Assembly: GCA_019637315.1 (NCBI GenBank)
Contig: JAHBVU010000007.1
Coordinates: 124,001-188,000, forward strand
Length of the DNA stretch: 64,000 nt
Source: Gemmatimonadales bacterium
GTDB taxonomy: Bacteria > Gemmatimonadota > Gemmatimonadetes > Gemmatimonadales > GWC2-71-9
Reading direction: 5' to 3'
In this document: one piece after another, positions 1-7,721 of the stretch
Layout of the letters: each line of letters opens with the position of its first letter
Position numbering within the stretch: the first letter of the stretch is position 1
Notes under the pieces: generated by a model
Told to the model about the DNA's origin: nothing
The model's database searches: none
The model's input: the letters and a program-made list of their open reading frames with translations, nothing else
Made by a program: the position numbers and the translations under genes

Positions 1-907
1 AACGAAGCGGCTGCGGCGGCAAATGATCCGAGGGGTACCGGCGCGACGGGGCGGCGTCGAGGTCCCACCCGATCCCGACATGAGCGATCCCGACCAGTGA
101 CGCGATGTGGGCAACATGTCGAGCCAGGTCCGCCACCGAGGGTACCGCTCCGCCAACCAGCTCGGCCAGAGCGCTGACGCCCACCACGCCACCGGTACGT
201 GCGCAGGCGCGGATCTGTTCATCACTCAGGTTGAGAGGATGGGCATGCACGGCTGCCGCATTCGTGTGGGTAAACACAACGGGAGCCGTACTCAGCTCCA
301 TCGCATCGAGGCCGCTCCGCCGGCCGGTCGACGCCAGGTCGATCAGCACACCGCGACGATTCAGCTCACGAACTGCTGCACGGCCATATCGCGTCAAACC
401 AAGATCCGTCGGCTCGTGGACCCCATCCACCGCTCGATTCCGCCAGCCGGAGGAGAGCTTGGTTGCCCGGAGACCCGCCGCCTGCAGGTCGGCAATCAGG
501 CCGAGATTGCCATCGGCCCACTGAAAACCGTGCGCATGGGCCACGACGGCAACCCGCAAGCGCGGCCCAGCCGACCAGTCGGCTGCCTGCTCGGCAGCCA
601 CGCAGAGATCCGGCATACCGAGCAGCATCCGCCGGTGACGCGCCAGGGCCAGGAGCGCCGCGTCGCGCCTGGCACCCTCGAACACCGGAACCACCACGAC
701 ATCGACCCCCGCACCCCTGGCCCGCTCGAGCGTGAGGCGACTGCGAGTGCCCCCCGGGTCACTGACCGGCAGAGTCACCGCACCAACCACGACGGGAACC
801 GTCGCCTCTGACGCGGCTGCCACAACGCCAGGCTCGGCCGCAAGGGCAACTGCGCCGGCACCGGCCGACGAAACGAACGCTCGACGTGAAATGAGATCCT
901 GTTTCAT
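1..907 (-). CDS. Degenerate M19-type dipeptidase-like protein, Tat signal (partial)
   Basis: The gene runs off the left edge, so only the first 302 residues are visible. The N-terminus (M-K-Q-D-L-I-S-R-R-A-F-V-S-S-A-G) is a twin-arginine signal followed by an Ala-rich stretch, so export to the periplasm is likely. The body follows the peptidase M19 (renal dipeptidase) fold: an E-L-N-R-R-G-V-L-I-D segment, F-T-H-T-N and V-G-I-G-W-D-L-D. The N-terminal H-x-D metal pair is absent. The glutamate of the usual V/I-E-G/N-G segment is replaced (A-H-A-H), and the first histidine of the usual D-V-S-H motif is replaced (D-L-A-S). Only one histidine and the late Asp remain, so classical binuclear zinc dipeptidase activity is doubtful. 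The ATG overlaps the stop of the next gene upstream (ATGA), making it the third gene of a coupled operon. Confidence 0.75.
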   Translation of the reverse strand, partial: MKQDLISRRAFVSSAGAGAVALAAEPGVVAAASEATVPVVVGAVTLPVSDPGGTRSRLTLERARGAGVDVVVVPVFEGARRDAALLALARHRRMLLGMPDLCVAAEQAADWSAGPRLRVAVVAHAHGFQWADGNLGLIADLQAAGLRATKLSSGWRNRAVDGVHEPTDLGLTRYGRAAVRELNRRGVLIDLASTGRRSGLDAMELSTAPVVFTHTNAAAVHAHPLNLSDEQIRACARTGGVVGVSALAELVGGAVPSVADLARHVAHIASLVGIAHVGIGWDLDAAPSRRYPSDHLPPQPLR

Positions 908-1929
908 GCGCCCCAGATCTCCCGCCAGACGCGCAGCCAGTTGCCGCCCATCATGGCCGCAATGGCCTCCTGCGAGTGTCGACGTGCAAGCAAGCCCGCC
1001 ACCACCCGCTCGAGCCCCCGAAAATCTGAGAGGCCCTCGGGATAGACCCAGTCGTCGAACTGCTGCGGATAGGCCTCGGCGGTAAACATGTCGGTGTCGG
1101 TAACCGGGCCTCGATACTCCTTGCCGAGGATGAAGTCGAGGCCGAGACCAACGTGCTGAGGACCGATCAATCGGGCAACGTAATCGAGATGGTCGACGAA
1201 GTCGTCGACCGTGCCACGCCCCGATGGCACCAGGAAGAAACTGAACGCTGCAATACCCACCACCCCGCCACGATCCGCAATCGCTCGAAGCAGCTCGTCG
1301 CTCATGGCTCGCGGCGTGTTCCGCAGGGCCCGTGCCGTGGTGTGAGTGCAGACGACCGGGCCGCGGGTGTGACGCAGCGCGTCGAACGATGTTGCCTCGC
1401 TGCAGTGCCCGCCGATATCGACCGCGATACGCAGCGACTGCAACGCTTCGACAAACCCGACGCCGAAACGCGACAGCGGCCCCGGATCGAGCTCGGTGCA
1501 CCCGGAACCGATGTAGTTGCCGACGTTATAGGCCAGACCGCAGCTGCGAAGGCCGAGCGCATGCAACACCGTCAGCCGTTCGAGGTTCTCCTCGAGCATA
1601 TCCGCCACCTGCAGGCCGAAGACGATGGCAATCTTCCCCGCTCGGCGTATCCCCTCGATCTCGGCCACCGTGGTGGCAAGCGCAATCCGATCCGCCCGAT
1701 CGCGCAGGTACTGGTGGTGGGGCGAGGTCTGGCCCGACATCAAGCCGACACCGTTGCGCGTGCTGCTCACGAGACAGGCGCCCACCCGCCCCGCGGAAAG
1801 GCTGTCCAGCAACACATCGCCAAAGTCGGAGGCGTCGAGGCCATTGACGAGCACGAGATCGTCGATCAGCGCTCGTGCGTCCCGTTCGAGGCCCGGATCG
1901 ATCCGCCGACCCGAAACTGCGTCATTCAC
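904..1929 (-). CDS. Membrane dipeptidase (M19) paralogue with altered metal site
   Basis: This 341-residue peptidase M19 family protein has no obvious signal peptide. I chose the GTG at 1929 because it overlaps the upstream stop (8-base overlap) and has a GGGAGGT ribosome site just before it; a longer reading would cover much of the previous gene. Recognisable blocks are L-A-Y-N-V-G-N-Y, V-D-I-G-G-H-C-S-E, V-C-T-H-T-T-A-R-A-L and V-G-L-G-L-D. Compared with its intact neighbour, the N-terminal H-M-D is N-G-L-D (His lost, Asp kept) and the bridging Glu position reads G-L-Q. The two later histidines and the Asp survive. It may bind one metal, act on a different substrate, or be non-catalytic. 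Confidence 0.8.
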   Translation of the reverse strand: MNDAVSGRRIDPGLERDARALIDDLVLVNGLDASDFGDVLLDSLSAGRVGACLVSSTRNGVGLMSGQTSPHHQYLRDRADRIALATTVAEIEGIRRAGKIAIVFGLQVADMLEENLERLTVLHALGLRSCGLAYNVGNYIGSGCTELDPGPLSRFGVGFVEALQSLRIAVDIGGHCSEATSFDALRHTRGPVVCTHTTARALRNTPRAMSDELLRAIADRGGVVGIAAFSFFLVPSGRGTVDDFVDHLDYVARLIGPQHVGLGLDFILGKEYRGPVTDTDMFTAEAYPQQFDDWVYPEGLSDFRGLERVVAGLLARRHSQEAIAAMMGGNWLRVWREIWGA

Positions 1930-3037
1930 CGCGCACCTCCCGAAACACTCGCAGAAAGTTGCCACCCAGGATCTTGGCAACATCGTCGGGGCGGTATCCC
2001 CACTCAAGCAGGCCTTCCGTCAGACGGGGAAAGTCGCTGACGCTGTCCATGCCCAGCGGTGTCGGGATCATGGTGGAATCGAGGTCACTGCCGATTCCAA
2101 CATGATCGACACCAGCAACCTGGACCGCGTGATCGATATGCTCCAGGATGCGGGCAAAGGGCGGTCGGGGTGGCGGATCCTTGAAGAAGCCTTGGGATCG
2201 CTCGCGGGCCCGATCATCCAGATCCTCCGGCGGCACCACCGGGGGAGCGTTCAACTGTGCGATGATCTGCCCGGTCCGGCGCGACAACTCGTCCCGGTAC
2301 CCTTGATCGATGAACTCGTTGTAGAAGTTGATCCCGACGACGCCGCCACGCGCGGCAATCGCCTTGAGCAAGTCGTCCGGAAGATTGCGCGGGTGGTTGG
2401 TCAGGGCGCGGCAGGAGGAGTGCGAAGCGATGATGGGTGCGCTCGAAAGGTCGAGGCACTGGCGAACCACATCATCGGAGACGTGCGACACGTCGACCAT
2501 CATTCGCAGCCGGTTCATTTCCCGAACGACCTCACGCCCAAAGGGGCTCAGGCCGCCGGAACGGGGCCGATCGGTCGACGAGTCGACCCAGTCGAGGCTG
2601 GCGGTGTGCGTGAGGGTCATCGAGGTGGCGCCGAGCCGGGCGTAGGTCCGGAGGAGACCGAGGTCGTTCTGGATCGCCACCCCGCCCTCGATGGCAATCA
2701 TCGCCGCCAGCTTTCCATCCGCGGCAATCCGAAGCACCTCAGCTGCGGTCCGCGCCAGTTCGATCTGATCCGGATACCGTTCGAGCAGGCAGTAAAGGGC
2801 ATCGATCTGCTGCAACGCTCGGCGGGCAGCGTGATACGGCGCGTAGATCGTGTCGATCCAGACCGCAAACACCTGGGCACGTACCCCGCCCTCGCGCCAA
2901 CGGGTCAGGTCGGCCTGCGCTTCACTCCGGACACCGAGGTCGATCCCATGCTCGACCACGCGAACGAGACTGTCCATGTGAGCGTCCCAGACGAGCGACT
3001 GCTCGTGCAGGGCGCTGGCGGCTGTCAGTGCGGACAC
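1922..3037 (-). CDS. Membrane dipeptidase, peptidase family M19
   Basis: A 371-residue zinc dipeptidase-like enzyme of the renal dipeptidase family, which hydrolyses dipeptides, often with L,D or D-containing specificity. The full metal set is visible: D-A-H-M-D near residue 18, I-A-I-E-G-G near residue 130, D-V-S-H, I-A-S-H-S-S-C-R-A-L and V-G-I-G-S-D-L-D. There is no clear signal peptide, so it is probably cytoplasmic. The start is a GTG at 3037 with a GAGGTGA ribosome site upstream. It is the first gene of a three-gene minus-strand operon whose next two members are degenerate paralogues, and it is divergent from a RidA-family gene across 93 bases. Confidence 0.9.
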   Translation of the reverse strand: MSALTAASALHEQSLVWDAHMDSLVRVVEHGIDLGVRSEAQADLTRWREGGVRAQVFAVWIDTIYAPYHAARRALQQIDALYCLLERYPDQIELARTAAEVLRIAADGKLAAMIAIEGGVAIQNDLGLLRTYARLGATSMTLTHTASLDWVDSSTDRPRSGGLSPFGREVVREMNRLRMMVDVSHVSDDVVRQCLDLSSAPIIASHSSCRALTNHPRNLPDDLLKAIAARGGVVGINFYNEFIDQGYRDELSRRTGQIIAQLNAPPVVPPEDLDDRARERSQGFFKDPPPRPPFARILEHIDHAVQVAGVDHVGIGSDLDSTMIPTPLGMDSVSDFPRLTEGLLEWGYRPDDVAKILGGNFLRVFREVRGE

Positions 3038-3130
3038 AGTTCACCTCGCAGGGGGAAGACCGCTGGTGTCACCAATGATAGGGAGGACCGGCAATCGGTG
3101 TAAGTTTCGGCTCCCGATAACTCGAGAGTC

Positions 3131-3529
3131 ATGATGCCCCGACGTCTGATCAGTTCCGGATCCACCTTCGAGGAGCAGATCGGCTACTCCCGTGCGGTCG
3201 TCGACGGCGACTGGGTCTTCGTCTCCGGCACGACCGGATTCGACTACGCCACGATGACCATTGCTGACGGAATCGAAGCCCAGGCCGAGCAGTGCCTCAA
3301 GAACATCGAAGCCGCACTGGTCGAGGCCGGACTTGGGCTGGGTGACATCGTACGGATTACCTACATCGTACCGAAGGCCAGCGAGTTTGAGCAGTGCTGG
3401 CCGGTGCTTCGACGCCACCTCGGTGAATCGCGTCCCGCTGCGACGATGATCTCGGCCGGCCTGCTCGATCCGCGCATGAGGATCGAGATCGAGGCCACCG
3501 CCAAGGCAGGTCGCGCGACCCAGGGGTAG
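3131..3529 (+). CDS. RidA/YjgF/Rid family protein
   Basis: A 132-residue protein with the single-domain Rid fold: V-F-V-S-G-T-T-G-F-D, Q-A-E-Q-C-L-K-N-I-E-A-A-L near residue 55, an R-I-T-Y-I-V strand, and the C-terminal M-R-I-E-I-E-A-T-A strand. Rid proteins act on reactive enamine/imine intermediates released by PLP enzymes. The arginine used by true RidA (about residue 105 in E. coli), which precedes the final strand, appears not to be conserved (S-A-G-L-L-D-P), so this is more likely a member of another Rid subfamily. Two adjacent ATG codons (3131, 3134) could start it. It diverges from the M19 dipeptidase operon, which may mean a shared control region for amino-acid or peptide turnover. 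Confidence 0.85.
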   Translation: MMPRRLISSGSTFEEQIGYSRAVVDGDWVFVSGTTGFDYATMTIADGIEAQAEQCLKNIEAALVEAGLGLGDIVRITYIVPKASEFEQCWPVLRRHLGESRPAATMISAGLLDPRMRIEIEATAKAGRATQG

Positions 3530-3657
3530 TCCCGCCCTGCCAGTCCGAACTACCAATCCGAAACACGCTCGGGCCTCAGATTCGTAGTGTCTGATGGAGT
3601 CGCGCCCCCGGTCTCGGAAGCCGGGAATGCCACCCTCAGCCTGCGGACCAGTTTTCC

Positions 3658-4434
3658 ATGTGGACTACCCGCCCTCAGCGACCACTGCCCTCGTTGCTAT
3701 CTGCCTGCCTTGCGGTCACCCTGTCTGCCGCCGGTTGCAGCGGACAGACCGGCCCGGGAGTCGACTTTCCTCCGGGAACGACTCGAGTGCTGTTCGTCGG
3801 AAACTCGCTCACCTATACCAATGACCTGCCCCGAATGGTCAGCGCCCTGGCCGGCCTGGCCGGCGGTGCGCCGGTCGGGACCGCATCGGCGACCTATCCC
3901 GACTTCGGGCTCGAAGATCACTGGCAGCAGGGTACCGCCCGGAATCTGCTTGCCAGGCATCGGTGGGATTACGTGGTGATGCAGCAGGGGCCGTCGGCAC
4001 TTCCCGAAAGTCAGCTGAACCTGCGCCACTGGAGCATGCAGTTCAACGGCCCGATCAGAGATGCAGGTGCGCAGCCGGTGCTCTACATGGTCTGGCCTGC
4101 CTCCCAGCGCCGAGCGGACTTTCCCGGCGTCAGGACGTCCTATCACAACGCGGCGGCCGCAGTGTCGGGTCTTCTGGCCCCAGGAGGAGACGCTTGGCTC
4201 GCAGCTTGGGACGAAGCGCCGAGTCAGGCACTCTACGGACCGGACGGGTTTCATCCCTCGGTAACCGGGACCTACCTCGCCGCCCTCGTCATCCTGGAGC
4301 GGATCGCCGGCATCGATCCGCGCTCGCTGCCTGCCACGATCCCGGGCAACGGACTCGATCAGGCCACGGTCCGGGCGCTGCAGCGGGCGGCACGCGTGGC
4401 GCTCGATCGCAACCCGGCGCGGCCCAACCCATGA
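3658..4434 (+). CDS. SGNH/GDSL-type hydrolase, lipoprotein
   Basis: A 258-residue protein with a lipoprotein signal (L-S-A-A-G-C, Cys27), so it is probably membrane-anchored on the periplasmic side. Block I of the SGNH family reads V-L-F-V-G-N-S-L-T-Y (catalytic Ser50), and the C-terminal D-G-F-H-P-S block supplies Asp196 and His199, completing the triad. The natural ester substrate cannot be read from sequence. It is followed by a secreted propeller-like protein with an ATGA overlap, so the two are translationally coupled and probably work in the same compartment. The 128 bases between it and the RidA gene show no terminator. Confidence 0.8.
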   Translation: MWTTRPQRPLPSLLSACLAVTLSAAGCSGQTGPGVDFPPGTTRVLFVGNSLTYTNDLPRMVSALAGLAGGAPVGTASATYPDFGLEDHWQQGTARNLLARHRWDYVVMQQGPSALPESQLNLRHWSMQFNGPIRDAGAQPVLYMVWPASQRRADFPGVRTSYHNAAAAVSGLLAPGGDAWLAAWDEAPSQALYGPDGFHPSVTGTYLAALVILERIAGIDPRSLPATIPGNGLDQATVRALQRAARVALDRNPARPNP

Positions 4435-5720
4435 CCAGACTGCTGGCGTTCCTCGCCCTGGCTCCCGTCGCCGTCTCTGCTCAGTCGCCCCCGGCGGTCG
4501 ACTCCGCGGCAGCCGCCCGAACGGCGTGGCAAGCCGCTGTCGCTGCCCAGCGGCAGGGCGATGCCGCAGCCGCAATACGGCACACGCTCACGGCAACGAT
4601 GGCGTGGCCGGAGCAGCCGTACTATCACGAGATGCTTGGCCTCCTGTCCGCGCGGGCCAGCGACACTGCCAACCTCCTCCGAGCCGTCCGTTCGTTGACC
4701 ACGATCCAGGCCGGGGCCCGATTGGTAAGTGATTCGTCCGTCGCGAGGCTGCGCCAGGCAGCGGCGGTCGAGACGGCGGTCAGCCAGCTGAGCACCGCGC
4801 TCGCGCCGCAGCAGCACAGTACCGTCTGGGCCCAGCTGACCGACAGCACTGTCTACCCCGAGGGGCTCGACGCCGATGGTGCAACGGGAACAGTTTACCT
4901 TGCCAGCATTCGGCATCGGACGGTCTATCGGCTCAGTCGCGGCCAGTCACACGCGGTGGACCTCGGTCTCGGGGCCAGAGCGGACATTGGGGCCGTCATG
5001 GGCGTGCGTTTCGATGCGGCTCGCAAACTGCTCTGGCTGACGACCGCTGGCCTGCCCACCATGGCCGGGTTCCGGAGTGCCGACACTGCCCTTGCTGCGC
5101 TGGTGGCGGTTCGCCCCGACAATGGCGCCATCGTCCATCGGTTCGACCTTCCAGACGGAGAGCCGCACCTGCCCGGCGACCTCGCCATCGGGCCAGGCGG
5201 GGATGTGTTCGTCACCGATTCGCGCAGTCCGGTCGTCTTCCGGCTCCCGCCTGGCGGGCACGAACTGGAGAGCATCCGCCACCCGCTCTTCCGCTCCCTG
5301 CAAGGCCTGGCGCCGACCCGAGACGGCCGCTACCTCTACCTGGCCGACTACACGCACGGGTTGCTACGCATGGACCTGGCCACTCGCGCCGTCGTGCGGG
5401 TGGCGCTGAGCGGCGGGGGTACCTCCCTCGGAATCGACGGCATGGTGCTGATCGGAACGAGGCTCTATGCGGTTCAGAATGGCGTTGCCCCGCCTCGAGT
5501 CGTTCGCTTCGACCTCGCGTCGGACGGCATCTCGGCGCGCGTCCAGGTCGTCGACCGGAACCTGCCCCTGGCCGATGAGCCGACCATCCTGACGGTCCTC
5601 GGCGATCAGCTCATCTACGTGGCAAACAGCCATTGGGAGAAGTACGATGACACTGGCGTTCGGCGGCCTGGTACCCGATTGACCGGGCCGGTTCTCCTTG
5701 CCCTGCCGCTGCAGCGCTGA
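4431..5720 (+). CDS. Secreted NHL/SMP-30-like beta-propeller protein
   Basis: A 429-residue exported protein (signal about residues 1-19, ending V-S-A-Q). Residues about 25-110 are Ala-rich helices resembling a TPR-like region (A-W-Q-A-A-V-A-A-Q-R-Q-G-D-A-A-A-A-I). From about 125 onward there are repeated strands typical of SMP-30/NHL propellers: Y-P-E-G-L-D-A-D, G-D-L-A-I-G-P-G-G-D-V-F-V-T-D-S, and L-Q-G-L-A-P-T-R-D-G-R-Y-L-Y-L-A-D-Y. The start overlaps the stop of the SGNH lipoprotein. Function is unknown; such propellers act as lactonases or as binding platforms. Confidence 0.75.
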   Translation: MTRLLAFLALAPVAVSAQSPPAVDSAAAARTAWQAAVAAQRQGDAAAAIRHTLTATMAWPEQPYYHEMLGLLSARASDTANLLRAVRSLTTIQAGARLVSDSSVARLRQAAAVETAVSQLSTALAPQQHSTVWAQLTDSTVYPEGLDADGATGTVYLASIRHRTVYRLSRGQSHAVDLGLGARADIGAVMGVRFDAARKLLWLTTAGLPTMAGFRSADTALAALVAVRPDNGAIVHRFDLPDGEPHLPGDLAIGPGGDVFVTDSRSPVVFRLPPGGHELESIRHPLFRSLQGLAPTRDGRYLYLADYTHGLLRMDLATRAVVRVALSGGGTSLGIDGMVLIGTRLYAVQNGVAPPRVVRFDLASDGISARVQVVDRNLPLADEPTILTVLGDQLIYVANSHWEKYDDTGVRRPGTRLTGPVLLALPLQR

Positions 5721-5735
5721 CATCCGGGTGAGGCG

Positions 5736-7580
5736 TCAGCCGGCCGATGTCGCGCTCGACGACGATGCATTCCACAGGATCGTGACACCGAGCACCGCGG
5801 AGAGAGCGGACGCACCGAACACCGCGATCTTGCCGGCCGCAAAGTCACCCGGGTCCGGAAAGGCCTGACCGGCAATGAAGAGCGACATGGTAAAACCGAT
5901 ACCAGCCAGGGCACCGGCGCCGACCATCTGACGCCAGGAGTACTGGTCCGGCTTCCTGGCAATCCCAAGTCGCACCGCCAGGGCCGATGCCGCGACGAAG
6001 CCCAGCGGTTTGCCGAGCAAGAGGCCGGCCGTCACAGCCAGCATGAGCGGACCGCGGCCATCGAAGACTTCCGGCGTGATGGCAACTCCCGCGTTGGCAA
6101 GGGCAAAGATCGGCAACACCAGATAGCTGGATCGCGGAGCTGCGGTGCGCAGCATCCGATCCGCGGGCGACTCGATTCGATCGTGAATGCTGTCGAGGGC
6201 CCTGAGCGCCTGCGCCGAGGGGCCATAGCGCAGTTGCTCACCCCCGCGACTGGCTTCCGCGCGCAAGATCGAATCCGCCTGCACCGCCAGCGCCCGATAG
6301 TTGGGCGGCGGACGAGTCGGAATGCATGCGGCGAGGAGGACGCCGGCCAGCGTGGCGTGCAGGCCGCTCTCATGCACCATCACCCACAACACCACACCGA
6401 GGATGAGGTAGGGTGCAGCGCGATAGACGCCAGAGCGATTGAGCACGATGAGCAGACCCAGGATTCCCGCAGCTGCGATCAGGAAGGACCAGTGCTGCTC
6501 GGTCGTATAGGCAAACGCAACCACGATGATCGCGCCGATATCGTCCACGATTGCGGCGGCGGTGAGAAAGACGCGCAGCTCCACCGGCACCCGCCGACCC
6601 ATCATCGCAATCAGCGCGACGGCAAAGGCCGTATCCGTCGCCATCGGTACTCCCCACCCGCGCGACCAGACCCCTGCAGGAATCAGAAGGGCATAGAGAA
6701 GAGCCGGAGCAACCATCCCGCCTACTGCCGCCGCCATGGGCAGTGCGGCTGACCGTCGATTGGCCAGGCTGCCGATGGTAAACTCGCGCTTGATTTCGAG
6801 CCCCACGACGAAGAAGAAGACGGTAAGCAGCCCGTCGTTGATCCAACTCAGCAGCGGCATCGTGAACGCAGCGGTTCCGGCGGACACACCGACGACCGTC
6901 TGCCAGAAGCGTTCGACCGCCGGACCCCAGGCAGAGTTGCCGAGCACCACGGCCAGAACCGTGGCAAGCAGCAGCAGCAGTCCCGTCGACGGTGCCCAGC
7001 TGGCAAACTGCAACGCCGCCGAGCGGACCCGGTGACCGAGCGTACCCAGGATGGCGTCGGCCAGAGAACTGTCGTCCCAGGGACCGTCGTACCGGGCGCC
7101 GTTGATGTAGAACGTTGGCGTAAAGCGCACCCCGCTGGCCCGGGCGCTGGCCTCGTCGGCATCGACCCGAATCTTGGCCTGTTCGGCGATCGCGGTGGCC
7201 GCCGCGTCGTCCAACGCCGCCAGTGCGAGCTCCCGTGCGACGACTTCGAGGTCTTCCTCGGTCAGGCGCTCGGACCGGGTCATCAGGAGAGAGTGGGCCC
7301 GCCAGAACTGCTCGTCGTTCGGCGCGGATTCGGCCAGCTCCGCCGCTCGTCGGGCCAGGTCGTTGTTGGGAAGCGGCTTGTGGCGAAAGATGTAACGAAG
7401 CCGATCGCCCAGGTCGGTGCGGACCTGCGTGACGCGGTCATTGGCAACCCGGCAGTCCGGGCAGGCGTAGCTACCGTACTCGACCAGCGTGACGGGTGCG
7501 CGACCGCTCCCCAACACGTGGTCGCGCGTCGGATCGACCGGGCGGTCGAGACGCCCGACGCCGTCGTCAGAATGGGACAT
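5736..7580 (-). CDS. nhaA: DsbA/thioredoxin-like domain fused to NhaA Na+/H+ antiporter
   Basis: This 614-residue protein is a fusion. Residues about 15-180 form a DsbA-like thioredoxin domain with C40-P-D-C43 and the cis-proline loop (F-T-P-T, Pro155). Residues about 190-614 are a complete NhaA antiporter with A-T-D-T-A-F (Asp316), I-V-D-D-I-G-A-I-I (Asp346/347, the ion-binding pair), L-P-I-F-A-L-A-N-A-G-V and G-K-P-L-G. NhaA expels Na+ in exchange for H+ at alkaline pH. I chose the ATG at 7580 because a GGAG site lies 7 bases upstream; no signal peptide precedes the thioredoxin domain. It converges with the propeller gene and diverges from the DUF5916 gene. A minus-strand TATACT (7615-7620) could be its -10 box. 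Confidence 0.92.
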   Translation of the reverse strand: MSHSDDGVGRLDRPVDPTRDHVLGSGRAPVTLVEYGSYACPDCRVANDRVTQVRTDLGDRLRYIFRHKPLPNNDLARRAAELAESAPNDEQFWRAHSLLMTRSERLTEEDLEVVARELALAALDDAAATAIAEQAKIRVDADEASARASGVRFTPTFYINGARYDGPWDDSSLADAILGTLGHRVRSAALQFASWAPSTGLLLLLATVLAVVLGNSAWGPAVERFWQTVVGVSAGTAAFTMPLLSWINDGLLTVFFFVVGLEIKREFTIGSLANRRSAALPMAAAVGGMVAPALLYALLIPAGVWSRGWGVPMATDTAFAVALIAMMGRRVPVELRVFLTAAAIVDDIGAIIVVAFAYTTEQHWSFLIAAAGILGLLIVLNRSGVYRAAPYLILGVVLWVMVHESGLHATLAGVLLAACIPTRPPPNYRALAVQADSILRAEASRGGEQLRYGPSAQALRALDSIHDRIESPADRMLRTAAPRSSYLVLPIFALANAGVAITPEVFDGRGPLMLAVTAGLLLGKPLGFVAASALAVRLGIARKPDQYSWRQMVGAGALAGIGFTMSLFIAGQAFPDPGDFAAGKIAVFGASALSAVLGVTILWNASSSSATSAG

Positions 7581-7599
7581 CAGACAGCTCCAGGAGGGA

Positions 7600-7620
7600 C
7601 ATGCTCGCGCATGTAGTATA
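7600..7620 (-). promoter_or_regulatory. Candidate nhaA promoter region with short palindrome
   Basis: In the 141-base divergent gap between nhaA and the DUF5916 gene, the minus strand carries TATACT at 7615-7620, followed on that strand by a C-A-T-G-C / G-C-A-T-G inverted repeat around 7600-7613. I see no convincing -35 box, so this is only a candidate. Confidence 0.3.
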
Positions 7621-7721
7621 GGCCCTCCACTGGACAGAAGCGCCTTCCCCACTTCTTTTGTGTCGTCCGCTACCTCCCGGCTCGAGTCACGGAGGTTCCG
7701 TCCGACTCTGGTTCGGGTACG

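Noticed and set aside
1-1929. Pseudogene status for the two degenerate dipeptidases
   Set aside because: Frames are intact, starts are coupled and one has a good Tat signal. Missing metal residues alone do not show decay.
1625-3103. Plus-strand open frame of 492 codons across the M19 dipeptidase genes
   Set aside because: The minus strand holds a recognisable M19 protein with all metal ligands; the plus frame has no family features.
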